Positions 55,557-63,979 of a stretch of DNA of 64,000 nucleotides are shown here, piece by piece. The stretch's first letter is position 1, and every line of letters begins with the position of its first letter. The stretch is from an uncultured Peptostreptococcaceae bacterium. Lineage in GTDB: Bacteria; Bacillota; Clostridia; Peptostreptococcales; Anaerovoracaceae. Made by a program: the position numbers and the translations under genes. The notes under the pieces were generated by a model. The model ran no database searches. It was not told the DNA's origin and saw only the letters and a list, made by a program, of their open reading frames with translations. The stretch covers positions 1 to 64,000 of the forward strand of contig CAJUQR010000008.1 of assembly GCA_910588185.1 (NCBI GenBank), given 5' to 3'.

Positions 55557-56678
55557 CTAGAATTCTTTAACTAAATCGTCAGGTGAAACGAACGGAATGT
55601 CATACTTTTCTGCTGTCTCAAGAAGAGTAAGCTTACCATCATAAGTAGTTAAACCTCTTCTTAAGTGCTTGTCGTCCTTCAATGCCTTTTCTACACCCTT
55701 GTTAGCGATTGCCATTGCAAAAGGAAGAGTTGCATTTGACAGAGTAGTTGATGCAGTCTGAGCAAATGCTGAAGGAATGTTATCTACACAGTAGTGCATG
55801 ATACCTTCTTCATAGTAAACAGGATCATTATGGCTTGTGCTTCTGCAAGTTTCAACTGCACCTTCATCATCGCAAGCAACGTCAACGATCATTGCGCCTG
55901 GCTTCATCAGCTTCAGGTCTTCTCTGTTGATCAGATGATCCTTTCTTGTCTTAGGCCACAGGATACAGTTGATTACAACATCTGATTCCTTTAAGCAAGC
56001 AAGAAGGTTAGCTCTGTTAGAGAACATGAATGATACATTATTAGGCATAATATCTTTTGCTGCTAACATTGCTTCATAGTTGATATCAAGCATGTTAACT
56101 TTGCATCCGAAACCTGCTGCTAATTCGCAAGCACCCATTCCTGAATGTCCGCATCCTATAATAGTAACAACTGGAGCAGGAGCGCCACATACGTTAGCCA
56201 AAAGCTTACCAGGACCACCATGTACAGCCTGCTGGAAGTTAAGAGCTGCTAAGAATCCGCCTTTACCTGCAAGTTCACTCATTGGGCTGAGCAGCGGCCA
56301 CTGACCTCTGTCATCAGAAATATCTTCATAAGCAATACTTGTACATTTGCTGTTGAGCAGAGCTTCTGTCTGATCTAAATGAGCGTTGGAATGAATGTAT
56401 GTAAATACGATCATGTCTTTTCTCAGGTACTGCCATTCTTCAGGGAAAATTTCTTTTACTTTATAGATCATGTCTACAGAGTTCCAAATCTTAGCAGTAT
56501 CAGCTTCGATTGTAGCTCCTGCTTCTCTGTAGTCGTCATCAGAAAATCCGCTTCCCTTACCTGCATCATGTTCTACGATTACTTCGTGGCCTCTTCTTAC
56601 CAATTCGCCAACCGCAGATGGAATAGCAGAAACTCTGTATTCACTTGGTTTGATTTCTTTCATTACACCAATTTTCAT
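55557..56678 (-). CDS. ald: alanine dehydrogenase
   Basis: Oxidatively deaminates L-alanine to pyruvate, NADH and ammonia. 373 residues from the ATG at 56678 (AAGGAG 9 bases upstream; the earlier ATG abuts it). It has MKIGVMKEIKPSEYRVSAIPS with the conserved Arg, KVKEIFPEEW near 77-86 carrying the substrate lysine, YIHSNAHL near 99, and the NAD site VVTIIGCGHSGMGACELA. The C-terminus HYCVDNIPSAFAQTAS fits the Ald/PNT family. It makes pyruvate for PFOR and the donor half of an alanine/glycine Stickland pair. A strong sigma-54 promoter and the EBP gene lie directly upstream. Confidence 0.92.
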   Translation of the reverse strand: MKIGVMKEIKPSEYRVSAIPSAVGELVRRGHEVIVEHDAGKGSGFSDDDYREAGATIEADTAKIWNSVDMIYKVKEIFPEEWQYLRKDMIVFTYIHSNAHLDQTEALLNSKCTSIAYEDISDDRGQWPLLSPMSELAGKGGFLAALNFQQAVHGGPGKLLANVCGAPAPVVTIIGCGHSGMGACELAAGFGCKVNMLDINYEAMLAAKDIMPNNVSFMFSNRANLLACLKESDVVINCILWPKTRKDHLINREDLKLMKPGAMIVDVACDDEGAVETCRSTSHNDPVYYEEGIMHYCVDNIPSAFAQTASTTLSNATLPFAMAIANKGVEKALKDDKHLRRGLTTYDGKLTLLETAEKYDIPFVSPDDLVKEF

Positions 56679-56741
56679 TTTGTGCATCTCCTTTTCTAGA
56701 CATACTTAATCTGTTTAATACAGTATTCTTAAATAATATAT

Positions 56742-56758
56742 AGCAACAAATGTGCCAA
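56742..56758 (-). promoter_or_regulatory. sigma-54 promoter of ald
   Basis: On the minus strand TTGGCAC-ATTTG-TTGCT is a full match to the -24/-12 consensus, about 65 bases before the ald start. Confidence 0.9.
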
Positions 56759-56842
56759 TTATTATTATATTCTTTAATTGGCTATTTATCAATACTTTAT
56801 TTACAATCTTGAATATTTTTACAAAAACTTTATTTATTTTTC

Positions 56843-56890
56843 GGCTAAAATTCGCCGCACTTTGTATGGAAAAGGTGGCCAAAATTCGCC
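56843..56890. promoter_or_regulatory. paired enhancer-like dyads upstream of ald
   Basis: Two near-identical elements, GGCTAAAATTCGCC (56843-56856) and GGCCAAAATTCGCC (56877-56890), lie 34 bases apart. Each has dyad symmetry GGC-N-AA-NN-TT-N-GCC, and both are followed by GCA. They are about 100-135 bases upstream of the sigma-54 promoter, the usual place for EBP binding. Confidence 0.75.
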
Positions 56891-56898
56891 GCAATTTT

Positions 56899-58317
56899 TT
56901 ATTTTATACCAAGCTTCTCCATTCTATAAACCAATGTTTTACGAGGAAGGCCAAGTATCTCGCCAGCTTTAGTTTTATTTCCTTTCGCCATCGCAAGAGC
57001 ATCCTGAACCATCTGTTTTTCAACATTTTCCAAAGTAGAGTGATAAGCTATTTTCCCATCCTCTTCTTTTATCCCGGATAAACTCTCTTCCTCCATTTTG
57101 ATAGAATAATCGCCTTTCTCTTTCTCCATACGTTCCAAAACATACATAGGAATCTGGCTCCTGGTTAAAATCTTTCCTTCTGAAAGGGAAGTTACCATTG
57201 ATTCTATAGTATTGGATAATTCCCTTACATTTCCATCCCAGGAATAATCCATAAATAATTTTTTTACTTCATCATCGACTCCGATAACATCTTTATTATA
57301 TGCCCTGCCATAATAATCAACATAATGTTTTATGAAAAGAGAGATGTCTTCTTTTCTTTCTCTGAGAGGCGGCAGTGTTATAAGCCCTCCCGAAAAACGA
57401 TAAAACAAGTCTTTTCTTATAATTCCGCTGTCAATTGCCTGGACCGGATCTATATTCATAGCCCCTATGACTTTAACATTCACATGCTTGTCCTTGTTTC
57501 CTCCAAGCGGCCTAAAAGTACCATCCTGCAACACTCTCAAAAGTTTTGGCTGCACATTGTATGGTATAGAATTAAGTTCGTCTAAAAAGAGAACTCCTCC
57601 ATCAGCTTGCTCAAACAGTCCAGTCTTATTTTCAGCACCAGTATAAGCGCCTCTTACAGTACCGAATAAAATCGCTTCCATCAAATTATCAGGAACTGCC
57701 GCGCAGTTTTGTATCACAACTTTTTGTTTGGGAACCTGGCAATAAGTTATCATAGACTGGGCAAACAGCTCCTTTCCCGTACCTGTTTCACCATATATCA
57801 AAGTAGGATTGGGAAGAGTCGCCAAAATTTTGGCTTTTTCTATGCTGTCTTTCATCTGCTTATTGTCTGTCAGTATAGTATCAAACGTTATCAGCCCCGC
57901 ATCTTTTTTTAACTTTAAAACAAATTCGTCAAACTTCCTACTGGCATCTGTTTGCTGTCCATCTACATCATCTGCATCCACTGCCAGTTCAACAACAGCT
58001 ATCAGCTTGCCTTTTTTCATAAGAGGGAAAGTAAGATTATTGGTAACATACTTATTGTTCATATAGTCATAGTATTCTTGGCGCTTATTTATTATAATTT
58101 CACCTGTCTCTATACATTTTATAACACTACTGTTATCTCTGTTAAGACTAGGATAAACATCAAGATAATTCTTATTAAAATAATCAAATGGTGAAAACTC
58201 ACTAGTCTTATTATTTAGCTTCTCATCATATCTGGTGTTATAAATTATTCTATAATCTTTATCAACTATGAATATATAGTCCAGGCTGTCTACTACCAGA
58301 CTTCCTATGTTCAGCAT
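56899..58317 (-). CDS. sigma-54-dependent transcriptional activator (PAS-AAA-Fis)
   Basis: A 472-residue enhancer-binding protein. A PAS-like sensor covers residues about 5-118. The AAA+ domain (about 145-380) has Walker A GETGTGKE (176-183) and the sigma-54 contact loop GAYTGA (223-228, Tyr in place of Phe). GGVLFLDELN is Walker B and RFSGG is part of the R-finger region. A C-terminal Fis-type helix-turn-helix (about 428-472) ends KTKAGEILGLPRKTLVYRMEKLG. It follows the LysR gene by 11 bases and ends just upstream of the dyads and sigma-54 promoter of ald, so I infer it activates ald and probably grdA. Confidence 0.93.
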   Translation of the reverse strand: MLNIGSLVVDSLDYIFIVDKDYRIIYNTRYDEKLNNKTSEFSPFDYFNKNYLDVYPSLNRDNSSVIKCIETGEIIINKRQEYYDYMNNKYVTNNLTFPLMKKGKLIAVVELAVDADDVDGQQTDASRKFDEFVLKLKKDAGLITFDTILTDNKQMKDSIEKAKILATLPNPTLIYGETGTGKELFAQSMITYCQVPKQKVVIQNCAAVPDNLMEAILFGTVRGAYTGAENKTGLFEQADGGVLFLDELNSIPYNVQPKLLRVLQDGTFRPLGGNKDKHVNVKVIGAMNIDPVQAIDSGIIRKDLFYRFSGGLITLPPLRERKEDISLFIKHYVDYYGRAYNKDVIGVDDEVKKLFMDYSWDGNVRELSNTIESMVTSLSEGKILTRSQIPMYVLERMEKEKGDYSIKMEEESLSGIKEEDGKIAYHSTLENVEKQMVQDALAMAKGNKTKAGEILGLPRKTLVYRMEKLGIK

Positions 58318-58328
58318 GTCTTATCTCC

Positions 58329-59225
58329 TCAACGATTGAATTGTCCCAAAACGAACTCCTTAAATTTCTTCGCTGTAGGCGACAGAGTTACATTTTTATT
58401 GGTAACCAAATAAAATTCTCTCTCCAAGTTCAAATCAGAAAGTTTAAATGACAGATAGCCAATATTAGCATCTTTATTGACTACAGTCTGTGAAAGTACA
58501 GAAATACCAAGGCCTCCTGCCACACATCGCTTTATAGATTCCAGGCTATTAACGGTAGCCACAATATTAAGCCTTCTGTTCCTGCCTGTACAAACCATCT
58601 CTTCAAATGTACTCCTTGTGGCAGAACCTTCCTCACGCCATACAAAGTTTTCATCAAAAAAATCTTCTTTACTTATGTATTCAGATTTTTCTCTAAGTTT
58701 AAGGAATTTATCATTCTTGGGAGTTATAAGAATGAGAGGGTCTTTATAAAGTAGGTCATACTTTAATCCATTATTTTTATAATCCCCTGTAAACCCTATT
58801 TCTCCATCATTCTCCAGAATTCCATTCCATACTGTCTCGCTGTCAGACTGTTCTAAATAAAATCTTACTGATGGAAACAGCTTCCTAAATCCTGTCATAA
58901 GTTCGGGAACAATATACTGTCCAGGTATGCTGGAAGCTCTTATATCTACGATACCGGAAAACTCACTTCCCGCATTACCCACCTCCATCAAGGCTTTTTC
59001 TCTGGTATTTATCAAGTTTATAGCATACTTATAGAACGCTCTTCCTTCTTTTGTAGGTCTTGACTCTTTACCCATTCTGTCTATCAAAGTTACTCCAAGC
59101 TCTTTTTCAAGCGAACTTATATGTGTACTTATAGTTGGTTGTGTAAGGAAAGATGCATCTGCCGCTTTTGAAAAACTCTTATATTTTATTACGTTTACAA
59201 AAGCCTCAATTTGTTTGAATTCCAT
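58329..59225 (-). CDS. LysR-family transcriptional regulator
   Basis: A 298-residue regulator. The N-terminal winged helix (residues 1 to about 60) has MEFKQIEAFVNVIKYKSFSKAADASFLTQPTISTHISSLEKELG. The substrate-binding domain covers about 90-295. It is the third coding sequence of the selA-selB-LysR-EBP run, 10 bases after selB. LysR proteins often occur beside selenium genes in Clostridia; the target and inducer are not visible here. No divergent target lies next to it. Confidence 0.9.
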   Translation of the reverse strand: MEFKQIEAFVNVIKYKSFSKAADASFLTQPTISTHISSLEKELGVTLIDRMGKESRPTKEGRAFYKYAINLINTREKALMEVGNAGSEFSGIVDIRASSIPGQYIVPELMTGFRKLFPSVRFYLEQSDSETVWNGILENDGEIGFTGDYKNNGLKYDLLYKDPLILITPKNDKFLKLREKSEYISKEDFFDENFVWREEGSATRSTFEEMVCTGRNRRLNIVATVNSLESIKRCVAGGLGISVLSQTVVNKDANIGYLSFKLSDLNLEREFYLVTNKNVTLSPTAKKFKEFVLGQFNR

Positions 59226-59235
59226 AATCTCACTC

Positions 59236-61143
59236 CTAAATTAAAATCCTTGCATCGTCCACTTTTTGCGTTATCTTTTGGTTGTCCAAATAGTCAAGTA
59301 TTTCCATGGCATATTTTCTTGACGTTCCTATTATATCTCTGAATTCTGCCAAAGTAATCCTACCATTTTGGCGAACCTTATCCTTAAGCTTATCTAATGC
59401 ATTGTCAAAAGCCTCTTTATCTATACAATATTGATAATTAAGCCTTACAAGCTCCCCGCAGTTAATGAGAGCATCTATTATATGCCTTGCATTTATCTGA
59501 TCTTTCTCTGTCTGCAAAACTTCATCTACAGTAGGCATTTCATATCTGCTGTCTTTATAAATCTTAATTATACGTTCCTTCATAGCTTCCATTGCAGGCG
59601 AATAGCTTACGCTGAAACCGGCCAATGATACACTTTTAGCATTTATCTTTATGCTGCCTTGTCTTTCTGCAAGTGAAATTATTTCATCTGCCATTTTAGA
59701 ATCAAAAATTCTGAATTTCTGAGAAATCTTAGATTTGAATTCTTCCTTATTTATGCCTTCGGAAAGGCTGTTTTTATCGTGATAATCTTTAAGAACATTG
59801 CAGCTGAATTCACATATTTCTTTAATATAATCTGAATGAACCACATAGTCTCTTCTTATTATACTAATCCTGTCCTCTTCTTTCAAAATTTCAAGAATCT
59901 TGTCAAGTTCGCCGATTCCCAGTCTTAACTTTGCTGCAAAATAGCTTTTTGTAAAAAGATATTTACTCTTTTCTTTTATTACAAGTTCCGCAATATCCTT
60001 TATATCGCCTTTATCTTTCAGCTCCATGGCTTTAATGACATTTTCATCAAAACGTTTATGCTTACTCGGTGAAACCTCGAGAACTTTGCCTCCGCCGATT
60101 GTAATCAACGGAGAATAAAATCTTATTATGAATCTATCGTCCTTTTTAACAGCAACAGCTTCCTCAAGCCTTATCTGTGCATAACAAACCTCACCTTTTT
60201 CTGCCGTATCCCTATCCATAAGGACTACTTTTCCAAGAGCCTGTGAAGAACCACAGTAAAAATGTACTCTGCTGTTATTTACAACACTTCTGTCTATATC
60301 GTCAAACAGCTCCATCCTCACATCTACCATCATAGTAGGTTCGAGAGAATCTTTAGCCGCCAGAACACTTCCCCTTTGGATATCTTCTTTCTTAAGTCCT
60401 GCAAGATTTATGGCAGTTCTCTGTCCTGCAAATGCTGTATCAACCGTTTCATTATGAACTTGCAGATTCCTAACCTTGGTAACTTTGCCATCAGGATAAA
60501 CAGTAATATCATCACCCTGTCTTATGGTTCCTTCCATCAAAGTACCGGTAATAACCGTTCCAAACCCATCTATGGTGAAGACTCTGTCTACAGGCAGTCT
60601 GAATAACTCCTTTGCATCGCTTTTTAAAATACTGTCATCTATATTTTCAACAATCAGCTGTTTAAGCTCTTCTATGTTAAAATTGTCATAAGCCGAAACC
60701 TCAATGGAAGGCGCATCTTCCATAAAAGTACCTTCTACCAAAGATTTTGCATCTTCTTTTACAAGCTCAATCCATTCTTCATCATCTACAAGGTCTCTCT
60801 TGGTAAACACAATTATGCCTTTTCTTATATTGAGCATTTTTAATATATTAAAATGTTCTACAGTCTGCGGCATAACACCCTCATCAAGTCCAACGACTAA
60901 GAGAACCAAGTCAATCCCGCCTATACCTGCAAGCATATTTTTTATAAATTTTTCATGCCCCGGTACGTCTATAATGCTTATGTTATAATCACCGCAAATC
61001 ATATCGGCAAAACCATTTTCTATGGTTATGCCCCTCTTTTTTTCTTCTTTTAATCTGTCGGTATCCATACCTGTAAGTGCTTTTATAAGGCATGTTTTGC
61101 CATGGTCCACATGACCTGCAGTTCCTACGATTATATTTTTCAT
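59236..61143 (-). CDS. selB: selenocysteine-specific elongation factor
   Basis: A 635-residue GTPase that delivers Sec-tRNA to UGA codons marked by a downstream hairpin. G1 is GTAGHVDHGKTCLIKAL (residues 7-23), with DRLKEEKKRGITIE near 29-42 and IIDVPGHEKFIKNML near 57-71. EF-Tu-like beta domains II and III follow, and the C-terminal winged-helix region (about 375-635) binds the mRNA hairpin. It is 2 bases after selA. SelB sits in the same region as its substrates grdA and grdB. Confidence 0.95.
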   Translation of the reverse strand: MKNIIVGTAGHVDHGKTCLIKALTGMDTDRLKEEKKRGITIENGFADMICGDYNISIIDVPGHEKFIKNMLAGIGGIDLVLLVVGLDEGVMPQTVEHFNILKMLNIRKGIIVFTKRDLVDDEEWIELVKEDAKSLVEGTFMEDAPSIEVSAYDNFNIEELKQLIVENIDDSILKSDAKELFRLPVDRVFTIDGFGTVITGTLMEGTIRQGDDITVYPDGKVTKVRNLQVHNETVDTAFAGQRTAINLAGLKKEDIQRGSVLAAKDSLEPTMMVDVRMELFDDIDRSVVNNSRVHFYCGSSQALGKVVLMDRDTAEKGEVCYAQIRLEEAVAVKKDDRFIIRFYSPLITIGGGKVLEVSPSKHKRFDENVIKAMELKDKGDIKDIAELVIKEKSKYLFTKSYFAAKLRLGIGELDKILEILKEEDRISIIRRDYVVHSDYIKEICEFSCNVLKDYHDKNSLSEGINKEEFKSKISQKFRIFDSKMADEIISLAERQGSIKINAKSVSLAGFSVSYSPAMEAMKERIIKIYKDSRYEMPTVDEVLQTEKDQINARHIIDALINCGELVRLNYQYCIDKEAFDNALDKLKDKVRQNGRITLAEFRDIIGTSRKYAMEILDYLDNQKITQKVDDARILI

Positions 61144-61145
61144 AC

Positions 61146-62546
61146 TTATTTCTCTCTGATTATCTTCCCTAATCTTTCAGCGATAATTTGATATTCATCA
61201 CCTGTCAGTGTCCTTACATCGAATAAAACTTTATCGTGGTTTATTCTAACTATGATTGGAAACGCATCTGTTCTCAAACTTTTTTCAAGTTCCTGAGCAG
61301 AAATCTTTTCTGAAAAAACAGATACGCTGTATCCCTTTAAAATCGTAGCCGGTGCAGATCCGCCGCCAACCACATCTTCTGTTTGTTCAATACTTACACT
61401 AAACTCCGGAGCCTTTTCCTTAATTAAGGCTAACAAATCACCAGCCGCATCTTCAAGCTGCTTGCTGCTCCTTGTAAGCATTTTTAACGTAGGTATTTTT
61501 TCCTTTGCGTTATCGTCATCATAGTATTCTTTAAAAGTAGCTTCCATGGCGGCAAGTGTCATCTTATCTACTCTTAAAATTCTTGCCAACGGATGAGCTT
61601 TCATCATATCTATATATTTCTTTTTGCCTATGATTACTCCGCCCTGCGGACCGCCAAGAAGCTTGTCTCCGCTAAAAAGAATTACATCCGCACCGTCTGA
61701 CATAGCCTCTTTTACTGTAGGTTCATCTATTCCATAGTCTCTTAAATTGACCATCAGTCCGTTGCCCATATCATATATTACCGGAATATCTGCTTCTTTG
61801 CCTAAGTTTACAAGCTCCTTAAGTGTTGCCTCTTCTGTAAAACCAATGACCTTATAGTTACTTGTATGAACCTTCATCAATGCGCCTGTCTGTTCATTTA
61901 TCTTATTTTGATAATCTTTCAGCTTCGTCTTGTTGGTAGTTCCAACTTCTACAAGATGTGCACCGCTTTCTTCCATTATCTCAGGAATTCTAAAGGACCC
62001 GCCTATTTCTACAAGTTCTCCCCTGGAAATTATGATTTCTTTGCCTCTTCCCAAAGTAGCAAGACATATAGTAGTAGCCGCAGCATTGTTATTAACCACC
62101 ATGGCAGCTTCAGCACCTGTAATTTTTTCTATTATCTTTTCAACATGGTCATGTCTTGAGCCTCTTCTGCCCTTGACCGGATCATACTCAAGGGTTGAAT
62201 ATTTATCTGCAACCTCTGCTACTGCCTCCATGGCTGATTTGGCAAGCTTAGCTCTTCCAAGGTTTGTATGCAAAACTACGCCGGTTCCATTTATGACCCG
62301 GCGTAGACTTTTAATGTTGGAATAATTGACAGCTTCAATTACTTCTTCTACTACCGTGTCATAAGAAACAAATGATTCGCTGAGAAGCTCTTCCGACTCC
62401 AATATGGTCTTTCTCTTAGTTTCTACAACAGCTCTGATTACATCAACCACTTGCTCTCTAATAAGATTAGCAGAAATTTCCTTAACCCGTTCCTCCATCA
62501 GCAACTCATCAACTTTCGGCAGTTTTCTAAGCAATTTACTGTTCAT
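61146..62546 (-). CDS. selA: L-seryl-tRNA(Sec) selenium transferase
   Basis: Converts Ser-tRNA(Sec) to Sec-tRNA(Sec) with selenophosphate and PLP. The 466-residue protein has the family start LLRKLPKVDELL, INGTGVVLHTNLGRAKL near 86-102, VVNNNAAATTICLATL near 150-165, and the PLP lysine in LFSGDKLLGGPQGGVIIGK near 292-310. It lies 23 bases after the tRNA-Sec gene. selD, needed for selenophosphate, is not in this window. Confidence 0.96.
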   Translation of the reverse strand: MNSKLLRKLPKVDELLMEERVKEISANLIREQVVDVIRAVVETKRKTILESEELLSESFVSYDTVVEEVIEAVNYSNIKSLRRVINGTGVVLHTNLGRAKLAKSAMEAVAEVADKYSTLEYDPVKGRRGSRHDHVEKIIEKITGAEAAMVVNNNAAATTICLATLGRGKEIIISRGELVEIGGSFRIPEIMEESGAHLVEVGTTNKTKLKDYQNKINEQTGALMKVHTSNYKVIGFTEEATLKELVNLGKEADIPVIYDMGNGLMVNLRDYGIDEPTVKEAMSDGADVILFSGDKLLGGPQGGVIIGKKKYIDMMKAHPLARILRVDKMTLAAMEATFKEYYDDDNAKEKIPTLKMLTRSSKQLEDAAGDLLALIKEKAPEFSVSIEQTEDVVGGGSAPATILKGYSVSVFSEKISAQELEKSLRTDAFPIIVRINHDKVLFDVRTLTGDEYQIIAERLGKIIREK

Positions 62547-62569
62547 ATTCTTCTCCCTATTCTGTTTTA

Positions 62570-62666
62570 TGGCGGGAGTATGTGGGAATCGAACCCACCC
62601 AAGAGGCTCCTAACCCCTCGCACTGGTTTTGAAGACCAGAGGGCACACCAGCACCCATCTACCCCC
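62570..62666 (-). tRNA. selC: tRNA-Sec (anticodon TCA)
   Basis: A 97-base tRNA on the minus strand. The 6-bp D-stem (GGGTGC/GTGCCC) has a 4-base loop, the anticodon arm is CTGGT-CTTCAAA-ACCAG, a long variable arm contains GAGG/CCTC, the T-arm is GTGGG-TTCGATT-CCCAC, and the gene encodes the 3' CCA. The acceptor stem is 8 positions long with a G-A pair at position 8 and one G-U. Extended acceptor and D stems with a UCA anticodon identify tRNA-Sec. It lies between the grdB terminator and selA. Confidence 0.97.
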
Positions 62667-62673
62667 ATATATA

Positions 62674-62701
62674 AAAAGGGGCTTTAGCTAAAGCCCCTTT
62701 T
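62674..62701. terminator. bidirectional palindromic terminator of grdB
   Basis: A perfect 28-base palindrome (AAAAGGGGCTTTAG and its complement, with GCTA-type centre) lies 6 bases after the grdB stop codon and 7 bases before tRNA-Sec. Confidence 0.9.
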
Positions 62702-62707
62702 ATCAAA

Positions 62708-63979
62708 CTACTTCAGCAACAGTTCAAGTGCATCCATAACGATTTCTGTCTGTCTTGCTTCTTCCTTTGCTGCAGGTAGATTTGGATCTCCTGTAGGATA
62801 AGGAATAGCCTGAGCACCAGAAATTCTAGCTGCTCCTACTGTCTTTGATATCGGGGTTACCGTACAAATGTGGGCTGCAGGGATTCCTGCTTTTTCAATT
62901 TGTTTAACTATTGTTGCACCGCAACGTGTACAGGTACCTCAGGTACTAGTCAGGATTACGCCTGTAACACCTGCAGCAAGCAGATCTTCAGCCATTTCCT
63001 GACCAAATTTAGTAGCATCGGCAACGGAAGTTGAGTTTCCTGTTGTTGTCAAAAGATAAGGGTATACGGAACCGATAACGCCTTCTTTTTCCAGTCTCTT
63101 AAGAGCACTGTAAGGTGCTACACGGTTAGGATCCGCATTAGCGTAAACAGGGTCATATCCTGCGTGTACGCATTCAAATTCACCCTCTTTAAGACCATCT
63201 TTACCCTCAAGATCGTACTTCTTCCAGAACTTAGCAGAAGCAGCGAAGATGTGGTCCGGATTGCCCATTGGAACAATACCGCCTGTTGTACAAAGAGCGA
63301 TTTTAGCCTTTGACAAATCTGCCACAGGAGCTGCAGGATCAACCTTTTCATATACAGAAATTTCAAGCTCTGTATCATATGGTTCGCCCTTTAACTTCTT
63401 AACGAGCATATCAACTGCTCTCTTAGCTCCTCTTTCCTCATGGAATACGTTAACACGCTGTCCCTTTGGATAGTAATGTTCCTGTTTAGGTGTTCCCAGT
63501 TTTTCACCTGAGATTAATTTATTTACAAAGCCTGTGATAAGAGGAATAGCTTTTCTGATTGTAGCCGCTGATTTACCTACTTCCATAATGTAGCAGTCAG
63601 CTTTGTACATTTCTACTCCTGGGTTTTCCCAGTACAGACCTGTAACTGAAGGGATACCATAAGTACCCTGAACAAATTTGCAAACTTCGCAGCAAGCGAT
63701 ACCGAATCTTCCTGCATTGAAAGCAGGTCCTGCAATCAAGATGTCAGGCTTGTACTCTTCAACTTGCTTCTTTACGAATTCCTTACATACGTCCATATTT
63801 TCTACAAAGTAGTTATCGCCGCAAACTATTGTTGCAACAATTTCACCGCCTTTGATAGATGGCGCAAAAGCATTTGCGTTTCCGCGTGTGCCAGCTTCTA
63901 CAAAAGGCTCTGTGTATGCGAATTCTTCTCCACCGATTTGTCCAAAAAATTGGTTAGTGTAAAACAAAATTCTTTTCAT
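62708..63979 (-). CDS. grdB: glycine reductase selenoprotein B (Sec at residue 347)
   Basis: A 423-residue selenoprotein read through the in-frame TGA at 62939-62941. Standard callers stop after 346 residues. Beyond it the frame continues GTCTRCGATIVKQIEKAG and ends LELLLK at a TAG (62708-62710). The motif TSTUGTCTRC, Sec four residues before nearby cysteines, is the GrdB signature. It begins MKRILFYTNQFFGQIGGEE with AGGAGA upstream. GrdB with the cleaved GrdE subunits binds glycine as a Schiff base and passes the carboxymethyl group to GrdA. grdE would be expected just beyond the right edge. Confidence 0.97.
62913..62925 (-). other. SECIS-like hairpin of grdB
   Basis: In the mRNA GUUGC-GGU-GCAAC begins 13 bases after the UGA. 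The perfect 5-bp stem with a G-G-U apical loop is where bacterial SelB would bind. Confidence 0.7.

Noticed and set aside
62404..62687. Plus-strand open frames over tRNA-Sec
   Set aside because: They are antisense to selC and selA and have no homology.
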